From Halomarina ordinaria (GTDB lineage Archaea > Halobacteriota > Halobacteria > Halobacteriales > Haloarculaceae), in the NCBI RefSeq assembly GCF_030553305.1, contig NZ_JARRAH010000004.1:62001-126000 (forward strand): DNA of 64,000 nt. Reading direction: 5' to 3'. The position numbers were made by a program, and so were the translations under genes. A model generated the notes under the pieces. That model was not told the origin of the DNA. It saw nothing but the letters and a program-made list of their open reading frames with translations, and searched no databases. This document shows, in pieces, positions 8,510 through 18,004 of the stretch (within the stretch, counting starts at the first letter, position 1; every line of letters begins with the position of its first letter).

Positions 8510-9709
8510 TCACTCGGTGTGGAACGTACGTGCTACCCGTTCGATGAGATGTGCGTTCCGCATGAGTATCGTGCCGAGGATACTCGTGAGCAGGACGTAC
8601 CCGACGGTGAACGCCGGGATCGTTTCCCTGAGAGCGTCTGTGGTCCCCGCAGTGACGAGGAACGCGGCGATCACCAGCGAGAACTCCCCGCGGGGAGCGA
8701 GCGCACTCGCCATCCTCGATGCCTGCTCAATCGAGAGACCGAAGCTCCGACCGGCGAAGAACCCACTCACAATCTGCCCGAACACCGTGACGACGACGGC
8801 AACAAGAACGAACCCCGCGACCGAGAGCACGAGTCGCGGATCGGTCTGGAGACCGATGACGAAGAAGAACACCGCCGCGAAGAGGTCACGGCTCGGGGCG
8901 AGTTTACTCTCGATACGCTCGACGTGCGATGTCTGTCCAAACGCCAGGCCGACGAGGAACGCCACGATAGCGTCACTGACACCGGCAGCGAAACCGAGAC
9001 CGGCCACGAGCGTAGTCACACCGAGGACGCCGAGGAGGAATAGTTCGCTCGACCGGATATCGAACATTCTATCGAGCCACTCACCGCCGTAGTAGGCGAA
9101 CAGCGTCAGTACCACTAACACGATCGCTGCCTGTCCGAGTGTCCGACCGAGTGAAGCAATGTCGGCAGCGCCCAGGAGGACAGCAGAGAGGATTGCGAAC
9201 ACAGCGGCGGTGAGCACGTCTTCAATGACTATCACGCCGAGAATCCCTTCGCTCTCCGGATTAACGATCCACTCCAGGTCAAGGAGGGATTTGGCGATAA
9301 TGACCGTCGACGAGTTGAACGCAATCAGCCCGATGAACAGTGACTCGAGGAGGGTGAACCCAAAGAGAAGACCGACGACGATACCGAGCGGGAAACTGAC
9401 GCCGACGTCGATTGCGCCGGCACGGAAGAACTGCGAGCGCTTCTGGATCAGCGACGTCAGGCTCAGCTCCAGGCCGACGAAGAACAGCAGGAAGATCACA
9501 CCGAGATCGGCCAGTAGTCGGATGAACTCCGTCGAGTCGACTACCGTGAGAGAGACACCCCCGATCGAGGGCGCGAACGGGCCAATGAGAATGCCGACGA
9601 GGATGTACGCGGGGATGACCGACTGGCCGACACGAACGGCAATCAAGCCACCAATCGTGAGGACTGTAAGAAAGATACCAGCCGAAAGTATGAGACTCGT
9701 CGTAGCCAC
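8510..9709 (-). CDS. KhtU/KefB-like CPA2 cation/proton antiporter
   Basis: 399 residues with about twelve membrane helices and no C-terminal RCK domain, as expected for KhtU (regulation comes from separate KhtT subunits). CPA2 features include an early I-P-A-Y-I-L-V-G-I-L-I-G-P, F-F-V-G-L-E-L, F-N-S-S-T-V-I-I-A-K-S-L-L and a late A-P-R-G-E-F-S-L-V-I-A. It probably exports K+ in exchange for H+. It starts at a GTG (9709) with a TATA-like AATAATT near 9737, 28 bases away. It lies 59 bases downstream of the second KhtT-like gene on the same strand. Confidence 0.88.
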   Translation of the reverse strand: MATTSLILSAGIFLTVLTIGGLIAVRVGQSVIPAYILVGILIGPFAPSIGGVSLTVVDSTEFIRLLADLGVIFLLFFVGLELSLTSLIQKRSQFFRAGAIDVGVSFPLGIVVGLLFGFTLLESLFIGLIAFNSSTVIIAKSLLDLEWIVNPESEGILGVIVIEDVLTAAVFAILSAVLLGAADIASLGRTLGQAAIVLVVLTLFAYYGGEWLDRMFDIRSSELFLLGVLGVTTLVAGLGFAAGVSDAIVAFLVGLAFGQTSHVERIESKLAPSRDLFAAVFFFVIGLQTDPRLVLSVAGFVLVAVVVTVFGQIVSGFFAGRSFGLSIEQASRMASALAPRGEFSLVIAAFLVTAGTTDALRETIPAFTVGYVLLTSILGTILMRNAHLIERVARTFHTE

Positions 9710-9768
9710 GGATATGACCGGTATCTACAGGTGAATTATTGTTCCGGTGGTGGCTTCCTTTTAATGGA

Positions 9769-10257
9769 CTATTTGGGTTTCGAGAGCAGCTCTTCGAGCG
9801 CTTGGTGTGCGTCGTCATCACCGACGACGACCAGAACGTCATCTGTTAGTAGCTGTGTGTCTGGTGTCGGATTCGCGATCGTCTGTCCACCGCGTTCGAC
9901 AGCAAGGACAGAGACACCCGTCTGGGTCCGAATACCGACATCGCCAATCGTCCGTCCGACAACCGGTGAATCATCTGGGATGGCCACCCATTTGATTCGA
10001 GCGCCCGAGAGCGCGTCGTCGAGGTCGTCGGAGACGGGATCGAAAAAGACGCCTTCGAATATCTCCGCAATCTTCTCTGCGTCGCGCTCATTCGTCGTGA
10101 ACAGTTCCTCGCCGTCGGCGTCCGGTTCATCTCGCCAAAAGGCGCTTCGTTTTCCGTCGTTGTGGACGACGATCGTGAAGACTCCTCCGTCGGGAAACGA
10201 GATCTGGTAACGTCGTCCGACGCCGGGGAGCTGTGTCTCGAAAACCTTCATATCCAT
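9769..10257 (-). CDS. KhtT-like RCK_C regulatory subunit (second copy)
   Basis: 162 residues, a paralogue of 8016-8501. It has the same N-domain opening (T-Q-L-P-G-V-G-R-R-Y), an acidic middle, and a TrkA_C domain from about residue 88 (I-P-D-D-S-P-V-V-G-R-T-I ... V-L-A-V-E-R-G ... D-D-V-L-V-V-V-G-D). It is immediately upstream of the KhtU-like antiporter on the same strand and is likely its main regulator; the plus-strand copy may form mixed assemblies. A TATA-like TGATTAC about 24-27 bases upstream fits leaderless transcription. Confidence 0.85.
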   Translation of the reverse strand: MDMKVFETQLPGVGRRYQISFPDGGVFTIVVHNDGKRSAFWRDEPDADGEELFTTNERDAEKIAEIFEGVFFDPVSDDLDDALSGARIKWVAIPDDSPVVGRTIGDVGIRTQTGVSVLAVERGGQTIANPTPDTQLLTDDVLVVVGDDDAHQALEELLSKPK

Positions 10258-10406
10258 AGTGGACCGAGCAGCGTAATCATTGTTCGGACGACACCGGCAT
10301 CAAAACGAAACGCAATTTACCCGATCTTCCTTGGTTCACGTCTCTCCGGGATTACGGTCATACCAGCGCTCTTATATCGATCGTTCAATTGAGTAAGCAG
10401 TAAATA

Positions 10407-11273
10407 ATGGCGATGGATCCGTCTCGGCCGCCGAAAGAGCGTGTCTACCTTCTGCTCGACGGGAGGCATAGAGAAAGTTGGCTCTCTTTGGGGACGAATC
10501 TCTTCATTATGGCACTTATCGTCCTCAACGTCGCGACGTTTATTGCGGGGACGGTGTCATGGATCGGTGCCCGATACGGCCAGCTCTTCGCTGCCTTCGA
10601 CGTGTTCGCTGTTGGTGTGTTCACGGTCGAGTACCTCCTCCGCGTCTGGTCGTGTACGGTCGACGAGCGCTACTCGAGCCCGATTCGTGGTCGTATCCGG
10701 TTCATGCTCTCCCCCTACGCGCTTATCGACCTAATCGCGATCTTCCCGTTCTACCTCCCGATCGTGCTCGGAGAGCAGGGTGCAGAACGGATGCTTCGGA
10801 TCTTCCGGCTGTTCCGACTGCTGAAGATTGCGCGATACTCGAATTCGCTGACGCTGATCACGAACGTTTTCCGGCGAAAATCGGAGGAATTGCTGATCAC
10901 CGTCCTCGTGATGAGCATCTGGTTGGTCTTCGTTTCTAGCCTCATGTACTATGTCGAGCGGGCCGCACAGCCCGAGGTGTTTTCCAGCATTCCGGCCGCA
11001 ATCTGGTGGGGCATCGTCACGCTGACGACAGTGGGATACGGCGACGTCGTCCCCGTGACACCAGTCGGACGTGCACTCGGGGCGACAGTCGCACTCCTCG
11101 GTATTGCGCTGTTTGCACTCCCTGCTGGTATCGTCGCATCTGGATTTGTCGAGGAACTGGAGCGCCGACGGCAAGGACCACAGTATTGTCCTCACTGCGG
11201 CGAGGAAGTCGACGATCTCATCGACGAACCTCCCAAATCCCATGTTCACGACGAACTGGAACAAAAACAGTGA
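10407..11273 (+). CDS. Voltage-gated-type six-helix K+ channel
   Basis: 288 residues. S1 is at about 30-48 and S2-S3 at 66-85 and 105-122. The S4 segment has basic residues at every third position (R128, R131, R134, R137, K140, R143), the mark of a voltage sensor. The pore loop has the K+ filter T-V-G-Y-G-D at residues 208-213, and S6 is at about 222-245. The short cytoplasmic tail carries one C-P-H-C pair near 257, too little for a full zinc ribbon. TATA-like CTTATATC at about 10371 gives a very short leader. It probably sets membrane potential or K+ efflux alongside the antiporters. Confidence 0.92.
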   Translation: MAMDPSRPPKERVYLLLDGRHRESWLSLGTNLFIMALIVLNVATFIAGTVSWIGARYGQLFAAFDVFAVGVFTVEYLLRVWSCTVDERYSSPIRGRIRFMLSPYALIDLIAIFPFYLPIVLGEQGAERMLRIFRLFRLLKIARYSNSLTLITNVFRRKSEELLITVLVMSIWLVFVSSLMYYVERAAQPEVFSSIPAAIWWGIVTLTTVGYGDVVPVTPVGRALGATVALLGIALFALPAGIVASGFVEELERRRQGPQYCPHCGEEVDDLIDEPPKSHVHDELEQKQ

Positions 11274-11335
11274 TTTGAGATGGATGTGATCCAACCATAC
11301 ATAATATCTCTCTCGGGTTTAATGGAGTGTATCCA

Positions 11336-11536
11336 ATGAGAAGTACCGATAACGACGGGGTCCTGAGTGAAATTGTCGCATATAATCTCAATCCGTATGT
11401 ATTGGGGATTCTCGTTCTAGCTGCGGGTCTGTGGGTATTCGGTCAAACTGAATATGCGACTTTTGCCTTCCTCGTATTTCTGCTGGTGTTCACACTCAGA
11501 AATATGTGGTTGGCATATTCGGACCTACTTGGATGA
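11336..11536 (+). CDS. Small two-helix membrane protein
   Basis: 66 residues from the ATG at 11336, preceded by GGAG at 11324-11327. An in-frame GTG at 11327 would add three residues. Two hydrophobic helices lie at about residues 20-36 and 41-57, with a short polar N-terminus. A TATA-like ATAATATC is near 11301. Its end overlaps the convergent CBS gene by 12 bases. I do not recognise a family. It lies between the K+ channel and the CBS protein and may be an accessory membrane peptide. Confidence 0.6.
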   Translation: MRSTDNDGVLSEIVAYNLNPYVLGILVLAAGLWVFGQTEYATFAFLVFLLVFTLRNMWLAYSDLLG

Positions 11537-11923
11537 CTTACCCTCAGACTTCGCGACTGCTTTGGAGATTTCACGATCAGTGAGGTAACCAACGATCTCA
11601 TTCGCCTTCGTGACGAGCAGATACCGCAGGTTATTTTCTTTCATCATCGCGGCCGCTGTCTCGAGGCTCTCCGATTCGTCGACCGTCACGACCGGTGATA
11701 GTGGACAGTCTCCAAGTGACGTAGCGGAGACACCCGTCTCATCATCGACTAACTCAACCACCTCCGTATGGGCGAAGACACCAAGCGGTTCGCCATTCTC
11801 CGTCACAACCACTAAATCAGTGTCCGATTCGGTCAGCTTCTCAACTGCCCGGGCAGCCTTCCGCTCCTTCTCCAGTTCCACTGCCCGCTTGCGCATAACT
11901 GCTCCAATGTAAAATGGAATCAT
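11525..11923 (-). CDS. CBS-pair protein with hydrophobic N-terminus
   Basis: 132 residues from the ATG at 11923. Residues 10-120 form two CBS motifs (D-T-D-L-V-V-V-T-E-N-G-E-P-L-G-V-F and Y-L-L-V-T-K-A-N-E-I-V-G-Y-L-T-D-R-E-I). CBS pairs bind adenosyl ligands and gate enzymes or channels. TATAAA at 11948-11953 is centred 27 bases before this ATG, so the transcript is leaderless and the GTG at 11944, which lies inside the promoter spacing, is rejected. The partner is unknown; nearby MgtE, K+ channel and antiporters are candidates. Confidence 0.8.
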   Translation of the reverse strand: MIPFYIGAVMRKRAVELEKERKAARAVEKLTESDTDLVVVTENGEPLGVFAHTEVVELVDDETGVSATSLGDCPLSPVVTVDESESLETAAAMMKENNLRYLLVTKANEIVGYLTDREISKAVAKSEGKSSK

Positions 11924-12119
11924 GAGTGCTGAGAGTGTCAGCACGAATTTATAGCCTGTGGGAGGACCCCATAGAGATCACCCGAATCTGTCGAAATCCC
12001 TGACTCAATGAGCGTGGGGACCACGACATCCTCTCAGGAAAAGCGCCTACTCGCTATACGGGGACCGGGCAGCCGCTTAAATCAGTATACTCATTGAGGC
12101 CGGGACGTACACTCCGCAT

Positions 12120-13826
12120 GTGATTGGGCTTCTCCAGACTGGGTCACTCCCCTTTGCAACGGACTTTGCGGTCATTATCATCACAGCGGTACTACTGAGT
12201 TACATCGCCCGATTGACGGGCCAGCCGACGATCGTCGCGTACATCTTTACCGGGCTCGTTCTCGGCCCAGTCTTCCTCAACGTCGTTTCCCAATCGGAAC
12301 TCGTAGTCTTGATGAGCGAGCTCGGACTCGGATTTCTCCTCTTCCTCATCGGGATGAAGATGCGTATCGACGACATCCGCGAGATCCTCCGTCCCATCGT
12401 CAACATCGCTATCTGGCAGACAATTCTCCAGACTGCACTCGCATTCGTCGTCGCTTTCGCGCTGGGATTCACGCTACTCGAAACGACGATTATCGCGTTA
12501 GCGACCGTCTTCGGGGCGACACCGATCATCGTGAAACTGCTTTCCGACAAAGATGAACTAGCGACACTTCCGGGAAAGATCGACGTCGGTGTCCTCATCA
12601 TTCAGGACATCTATCTCGTCATTCTCCTCGCGGTTCTGAGCGCCGACTCACTCTCGAATCCCCAAGAAATCGCCGTCAGCGTCGGGACGATACTCCTGTT
12701 GATGAGTGGGATCGGCATCGTCTCGTATCTCTCCGCACGGTATCTCCTCCCGTCGCTGTTCAGGGCCGTCGCCGACGACAGACGGGCGTTTTTCATCGTC
12801 GGTATCGCATGGGCGTTTGTCTTCATTCTCGGGACCGAACAGCTCGACCTCTCACTCGAAGTCGGTGCGTTTCTCGCAGGACTAAGTCTCGCACAGGTTC
12901 CATACACGAGCGAACTCACGGAGCGAGTTCGGCCGATCACCGACTTCTTTATGGTCGTGTTCTTCACCAGCATTGGCCTCCAGCTCGCTGCGGATAACCT
13001 CCTGGCCTACTGGGTGGAAGCGTTGATCGCATCGGCCGCACTTATGGTCGGAAACTTCCTGATCATCTTCTATCTCATCGACCGCGAACAGTTCACGCCG
13101 GAAACGTCGTTCATCGGGAGCCTCAATATGGCTCAGGTGAGCGAGTTCTCGCTCGTCGTCGGCGCTCTTGCAGTTACTCAGGGTTTCATCGACGCGTCGA
13201 TACTGGGGTACCTCAGCCTGATGGCGATCGTCACGATGAGTCTCTCGACGTACCTCATTAACTACAACTACGAGATTTACGAGCGGATCAAGCCGTATCT
13301 AGCACGTTTTGAGAGCGAGGAAAAACAGGATGTCGATCTCCACGTCTATCGAGATCACGCCGTCGTCGTCGGATACGACGAGATTATTCGTGCCGCATTA
13401 CCGTTACTCCAGGAGCACTTCAGGGATGTCGTCGTCGTCGATCGGAATCCAGCCCACGCAGAGATCCATCAGTCCGCCGATTACGAGTACATCTACGGCG
13501 ATTTCAAACACGGCGAGATCCGAAACGGCGCCGGACTCAAGCGAGCCGCGTTCGTGTTGAGTTCGACAGTCGAACCAGATATCAACCGAATCCTCCTCAA
13601 GGAGGTTGGGGACGAGACGGTCGTCTTCGCCGAGGCCGAGTCAACAGAAGACGCAGCGGACCTATACGACCGCGGTGCCCAATACGTCATCCTCAGTACC
13701 GCCCTCACAAGTGAAAAACTGGCCGACCACCTGCGTCGGTATTTCAACGAACCGGAGGAGTTCTGGTCGGTGGTAGACAGCGACATTGGCCACCTCCGCT
13801 GGGTCCGAGGTGAGTTCGATGGTTGA
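12120..13826 (+). CDS. CPA2 transporter with C-terminal TrkA_N domain (KefB/KefC-like)
   Basis: 568 residues from a GTG start. Residues 1-385 hold about twelve membrane helices of the CPA2 antiporter family (G-Q-P-T-I-V-A-Y-I-F-T-G-L-V-L-G-P, F-L-L-F-L-I-G-M-K-M, and M-A-Q-V-S-E-F-S-L-V). A short linker leads to a Rossmann RCK/TrkA_N domain (about 415-545, H-A-V-V-V-G-Y-D-E-I-I). The glycine motif is altered (G-x-D-E-I instead of G-x-G-x-x-G), so classical NAD binding is doubtful. The TATA-like GTATACT at 12085-12091 fits leaderless initiation. It overlaps the next transporter gene by 8 bases, so the two may work as a pair. Confidence 0.9.
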   Translation: MIGLLQTGSLPFATDFAVIIITAVLLSYIARLTGQPTIVAYIFTGLVLGPVFLNVVSQSELVVLMSELGLGFLLFLIGMKMRIDDIREILRPIVNIAIWQTILQTALAFVVAFALGFTLLETTIIALATVFGATPIIVKLLSDKDELATLPGKIDVGVLIIQDIYLVILLAVLSADSLSNPQEIAVSVGTILLLMSGIGIVSYLSARYLLPSLFRAVADDRRAFFIVGIAWAFVFILGTEQLDLSLEVGAFLAGLSLAQVPYTSELTERVRPITDFFMVVFFTSIGLQLAADNLLAYWVEALIASAALMVGNFLIIFYLIDREQFTPETSFIGSLNMAQVSEFSLVVGALAVTQGFIDASILGYLSLMAIVTMSLSTYLINYNYEIYERIKPYLARFESEEKQDVDLHVYRDHAVVVGYDEIIRAALPLLQEHFRDVVVVDRNPAHAEIHQSADYEYIYGDFKHGEIRNGAGLKRAAFVLSSTVEPDINRILLKEVGDETVVFAEAESTEDAADLYDRGAQYVILSTALTSEKLADHLRRYFNEPEEFWSVVDSDIGHLRWVRGEFDG

Positions 13827-15468
13827 GCTCCTGACGCCCCTCGGCGCAATCTTCATCGTCGCCGCCATTTTCCTCGTGTTTGCGACGCGACTGGGGATAC
13901 CCGCAGTGCCGATCTATATCATCGTGGGAGTAATACTGGCGCCGTTTATCCCGCAAGGGACCACCCTTGAGCTCGCACAATGGGGAGTCGCATTCCTCGT
14001 GTTCACCTTCGGTGTTGAAGTCGAACCAGGGCGGTTTCGGGCCGTTGCACGTGACAGCGAGCACGTCGCTGCCCTCCAAGTCCTGCTGATCGGTAGTCTC
14101 GTATTCGGCTTGGGACTCGTATTCGGACTCGACACGTTGAACGCAGTCTACTTCGCGAGTGCAGCTGCACTCAGTTCCTCACTCGTCGGCCGAGAGCTTG
14201 CGGTACACGACATTCGTCGTAATCTCATTCAGGGACGCCTCATCTCGTCGATACATTTTGCGCAGGACCTGTTCGCAGTCGTGCTCATCCTCGTGTTGAG
14301 CGCGGACGTGTTCACTCCTGATGGTATTGCGCTCAAACTCGGGTACGGCGTCGTTATCCTCCTCGTCGCAGCGCTCGTTCGAGTGTACGTGTTCGATCTT
14401 CTCGTCTCGCTGTCGGGAGACTCCGACGAACTCATCATCTTGACCGGAGTCGCGCTCCTCCTCGGGTTCATCAGCCTCGCCGAGCTAACCGGCATCTCGA
14501 TCGTCGTCGGAGCGTTCGCCGCCGGACTGGCGATCACACGGGACTTCCCGGACAAATTGGCGCTCGAAGCGGGTCTCGAGTCGTTCGACGATTTCTTCGC
14601 TGCGGTATTCTTTGTCACCGTTGGTAGTCTGATTACAGTCCCCACACCACGAGCACTGCTGTTCGCTGGAGTACTGCTGTTCGTAATCGTCGTACTCAAG
14701 CCCCTAGTGACGATCTACGCACTTCTCTATCAGGGATACGAAACCAGAACGGCATCGTTGACGAGCTTCGGGCTCGATCAGGTGAGTGAATTCACCCTCA
14801 TCATCGCTATCCAGGCGTTGATACTCGAGCGGATTCAACCGGACGTCTTCGAGGCGATTATCCTCGTGGCGGCACTCACAATGATCACGTCAACCGCGAC
14901 GCGTCAGTACAGCGAGCCACTATACCGAATCCTGATGCGGATTCTGCCGCTGGAATCGACGCACTCCAAACTGAATAACCGAAGTTCCGTCGACTCATCT
15001 CTGACAAACCACGTCATTATCGTTGGATACGGCCGACTCGGAACGCTTGCGGCGCGGACGTGTGAAGATGAAGGCCAACCCGTTGTCGTGGTCGAACACG
15101 ATCCGGACAGGCACGAATTGGCCACAACCCACGAGAATCACATTTTCGGCGATGCAGTCAGCAGCGAAACCTGGGAACGAGCGAACGCCGATGAAGCGCA
15201 ATTGATTCTCTCGACAGTCTCCGACCGACAGCTTTCTAGCCAAATCCTCGGATTAGAGACGGATGCGGATATCATCCTTCGGTCGGACCGCGTCGATGAA
15301 GCGGGAGAATTGCTGGAAGCTGGTGCAGAGTACGTTATCGTTCCCGACTTCCTCGCCTCGGAACAGCTCCTGGAAAAGATTCGAACGGTACTCACCGAAG
15401 ACGTGTCGCTCGAAGAGTTGCGGTCACGGAACAAACGCCGCTTACACCAGGACCTGGAATTTCGATAG
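13819..15468 (+). CDS. CPA2 transporter with intact TrkA_N domain
   Basis: 549 residues. The ATG at 13819 overlaps the previous stop (ATGGTTGA) and is preceded by GAGGTGAG, a clear Shine-Dalgarno site lying inside the upstream gene, so the two are translationally coupled. Residues 1-375 are the membrane antiporter domain (I-P-A-V-P-I-Y-I-I-V-G-V-I-L-A-P, L-D-Q-V-S-E-F-T-L). The C-terminal Rossmann domain (about 395-520) keeps the G-Y-G-R-L-G NAD-binding motif. The pair thus has one altered and one intact nucleotide site, suggesting a heteromeric ligand-gated K+/H+ or Na+/H+ antiporter. Confidence 0.9.
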   Translation: MVELLTPLGAIFIVAAIFLVFATRLGIPAVPIYIIVGVILAPFIPQGTTLELAQWGVAFLVFTFGVEVEPGRFRAVARDSEHVAALQVLLIGSLVFGLGLVFGLDTLNAVYFASAAALSSSLVGRELAVHDIRRNLIQGRLISSIHFAQDLFAVVLILVLSADVFTPDGIALKLGYGVVILLVAALVRVYVFDLLVSLSGDSDELIILTGVALLLGFISLAELTGISIVVGAFAAGLAITRDFPDKLALEAGLESFDDFFAAVFFVTVGSLITVPTPRALLFAGVLLFVIVVLKPLVTIYALLYQGYETRTASLTSFGLDQVSEFTLIIAIQALILERIQPDVFEAIILVAALTMITSTATRQYSEPLYRILMRILPLESTHSKLNNRSSVDSSLTNHVIIVGYGRLGTLAARTCEDEGQPVVVVEHDPDRHELATTHENHIFGDAVSSETWERANADEAQLILSTVSDRQLSSQILGLETDADIILRSDRVDEAGELLEAGAEYVIVPDFLASEQLLEKIRTVLTEDVSLEELRSRNKRRLHQDLEFR

Positions 15469-15581
15469 TGATGACAGAACCTTGGGATGGAGCCCACCCA
15501 GCCTCGTTGTGAATTCGTACACTCCTCTCCCATATCGGTCGGACCGAACCCCTAAACCCAGTGTGAAACATTCAATACGTA

Positions 15582-16466
15582 ATGACTGATTCGACCACCC
15601 AGGGGCCGATTCTCGTTCCAATCGCAAATCCAGAGACGGCAGACCAACTCGTCTCGACGGCTGCGGATATCGCGACTGACACCGGACGTCCACTCGAGGT
15701 GCTGACGGTGATCAGAGTTCCCGAGCAGGTACCGCTTTCTGAAGGAGAGCGACTCGTCACCGACGAGCGTGAGATTCTCGACTATGCTGCTGATCTCGTC
15801 AGCGATCCCGCTATCCAGGTATCGAGCCGCATTCGTTTTGCTCGCTCGATAGCGAGCGGAATTCTCAGCGTTGCAGAAGAGCAGGGCATCGAGACGATTC
15901 TCATGGGCTGGCGAGGGCGTCCACGTCGACGGGACATAATCTTAGGTTCCCATCTCGATCAGGTGCTTCGAAAGGCCTCGTGCGACGTACTCGTTAAACG
16001 GATGGACGGCGATGAAGAGCTACAACAAATTCTGCTTCCCGTCGCTGGGGGTCCGAACACCAAACTGGCTGCAACCGTAGCAGGCTCTCTCGCTCGCGTT
16101 CACGATGCCGAAATCCGTGTCATCGTCGTCCACTCACCCAACGAAACAACAGATACACGTGACGAGAAAGAAACGATGTTAGAGGGTGTTATCGGCGGAT
16201 TTACTGGCGTTCCAGTGATTACTCAAGAAATCGTGGAGAGTGACTCCGTTGGTGACACAATAGTCGACCAATCGAAAGACGTTGATCTCGTTGTTCTCGG
16301 GGCGACGTCTGAAGACCTCTTCCGCCGTTCTGTTATCGGATCGCTCCCTGAACAGGTGGGGCGACGATCGGCTAGCTCGGTGCTGATGGTCAAAGAGCAC
16401 CGAAATATCCCCTCTCGACTGACACGGTTCATCTCACACCTCCGACGTGAAATACTTCGTTTCTAA
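15582..16466 (+). CDS. Tandem universal stress protein (two Usp domains)
   Basis: 294 residues with two Usp folds: 1-140 (I-L-V-P-I-A-N ... G-W-R-G-R-P-R-R-R-D-I-I-L-G-S) and 146-270 (I-L-L-P-V-A-G-G ... V-V-L-G-A-T-S-E-D). The first repeat carries the G-x2-G-x9-G-S type ATP-binding motif; the second is degenerate. The C-terminus ends in a basic helix. A TATA-like CCTAAACC near 15555 is 27 bases before the ATG. It lies directly after the two CPA2 transporters and before MscS, so it is probably a cytosolic sensor for this transport set. Confidence 0.88.
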   Translation: MTDSTTQGPILVPIANPETADQLVSTAADIATDTGRPLEVLTVIRVPEQVPLSEGERLVTDEREILDYAADLVSDPAIQVSSRIRFARSIASGILSVAEEQGIETILMGWRGRPRRRDIILGSHLDQVLRKASCDVLVKRMDGDEELQQILLPVAGGPNTKLAATVAGSLARVHDAEIRVIVVHSPNETTDTRDEKETMLEGVIGGFTGVPVITQEIVESDSVGDTIVDQSKDVDLVVLGATSEDLFRRSVIGSLPEQVGRRSASSVLMVKEHRNIPSRLTRFISHLRREILRF

Positions 16467-16536
16467 CGGTGGCGGAAACCGGAAGTCCGAAATGAGTTCG
16501 AGAGCCACTCACTACACACTTATACCGGAATCAACT

Positions 16537-17691
16537 ATGGACAGGACATTGTTCGATATCTCTCACAGCCCAGAATTTCTACTCCAAACCGCTAGCGACA
16601 TCCCCCTCAGTGACCGGCCGTGGCTACTCGTCATCGCTATCCTCGTCATCTCATACCTTTTTTCACGGCTAATTGAGTGGGGCGGACATAAACTCCTAGA
16701 CCAATCAGACTACTGGCCAGACGACTCGATCAACCGCGCCTTTTTCCAAGAGATTCACATGCCTCTGTACGTTTCAGTGGCTCTTGGCGGGATTTACCTC
16801 AGTCTAAGCGTTCTCGGGGTCGTCGAATCGAGTTACTTCCTCGTCGGTGCCATCCTTTCGATACTCGTCGTGCTGTGGATGCGAGCAGCAAAACGCCTCG
16901 GAGGCCAGTGGATCGAGGCCGTGAATGCGACTGAGAGTGACTATGAATTCTCGCCAATTTTCAAGAACTTCTGGACCATCCTCATCGTTCTCGGGACCGG
17001 GATCAGCCTCCTCGTCATTTGGGAGATTGATATCACCCCGTTTCTCGCGTCGGCAGGAATCATCGGGATCATCCTTGGGTTGGCTGCACAGGAAGCCATC
17101 GGTAATTTGATCGGTGGCGTTTCGCTATACTTCGACGACACCTATAATACCGGAGACGTGATTATCTTGGAGGGCGGCCAGCGAGGGACGGTTACTGACA
17201 TTGGGATTCGGAGTACGACGGTTCTCACACGCGACAATATCCTAATTACAGTCCCGAACGCGGTATTGAACTCCGCATCGGTCGTTAACGAGTCAGCACC
17301 ACAGCGACGAAAGCGAATTCGTGTTCCGATTACAGCCGCATATGGAACAGACTACCGTGATGTCGAAGAGATTCTCCTGGGAGTCTGCGACGAAATTCCA
17401 CTTATCCTCGACTCGCCCTCTCCGCGGGTGATGTTCCGCGAGTTTGGTGATTCTGCACTCATCTTCGAACTCTGGGCCTACGTTGCCCATCCCTTTAGCG
17501 AGCAGCGAGCGATTGACCAGATTAATCGGCTGGTCTACGACGAGTTCGACAACGCAGACATCGTCATCCCCTTCCCGCAGCGGGAAATCAGCTTCCTCGA
17601 ATCGGAACAAGATGGTTTTCCACAACAGTCTGAGGAACGAACATACGTTAATGAGGGGGAAGAACCACTTTCAGATGAATCAAGCAACTAA
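16537..17691 (+). CDS. mscS: MscS-family mechanosensitive channel
   Basis: About 384 residues from the ATG at 16537; an in-frame ATG at 16492 is an alternative, and a still earlier start would overlap the Usp gene. Helices are at about 20-40, 65-110 and 140-185. The pore helix and loop carry A-S-A-G-I-I-G-I-I-L-G-L-A-A-Q-E-A-I-G-N-L-I-G-G, the MscS TM3 signature. The beta domain follows (G-D-V-I-I-L-E-G-G-Q-R-G-T-V-T-D-I-G), and an acidic tail ends the protein. MscS releases solutes on hypo-osmotic shock, which fits the ion/osmotic block. The first helices are fewer than in large MscK types. Confidence 0.9.
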   Translation: MDRTLFDISHSPEFLLQTASDIPLSDRPWLLVIAILVISYLFSRLIEWGGHKLLDQSDYWPDDSINRAFFQEIHMPLYVSVALGGIYLSLSVLGVVESSYFLVGAILSILVVLWMRAAKRLGGQWIEAVNATESDYEFSPIFKNFWTILIVLGTGISLLVIWEIDITPFLASAGIIGIILGLAAQEAIGNLIGGVSLYFDDTYNTGDVIILEGGQRGTVTDIGIRSTTVLTRDNILITVPNAVLNSASVVNESAPQRRKRIRVPITAAYGTDYRDVEEILLGVCDEIPLILDSPSPRVMFREFGDSALIFELWAYVAHPFSEQRAIDQINRLVYDEFDNADIVIPFPQREISFLESEQDGFPQQSEERTYVNEGEEPLSDESSN

Positions 17692-17762
17692 GTAGATCTC
17701 TCCCCCAGCTTGTCCCTGCGATTCTCCGAATTCATTAATGGCGGTCAATTCGTCTCCCTCAT

Positions 17763-17918
17763 ATGGAGTGTAACCGTTGTGAATCGGGAGATGGGGTACG
17801 AATGGAAGTCCGATTCCAGAGTGAGGCGAAGATTATCACGTATCTGTGTCAGAGCTGCGCCCACTCGATGGCTGACGATCCGGAAATTCTCGAAGTTAAC
17901 CCCTCTTTCCGTCGATAA
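17763..17918 (+). CDS. Small C-x2-C zinc-finger protein (51 aa)
   Basis: An easily missed 51-residue gene. The protein begins M-E-C-N-R-C and has a second pair C-Q-S-C near residues 29-32, giving a two-knuckle zinc site around a short beta hairpin. The TATA-like ATTCATTAAT at 17729-17738 is centred about 27 bases before the ATG, so the transcript is leaderless. The overlapping 72-aa frame has no such signal. Single-finger proteins of this size are common in haloarchaea and some regulate membrane or secretory genes, but the target here is unknown. Confidence 0.72.
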   Translation: MECNRCESGDGVRMEVRFQSEAKIITYLCQSCAHSMADDPEILEVNPSFRR

Positions 17919-18004
17919 CCTCGTCTAAATATCTATAACTATTCTCGAAGGAGAGCACATATTCACCGGCCTTCGACATCCCAATTTGAAACGAAGAACT
18001 CCGA

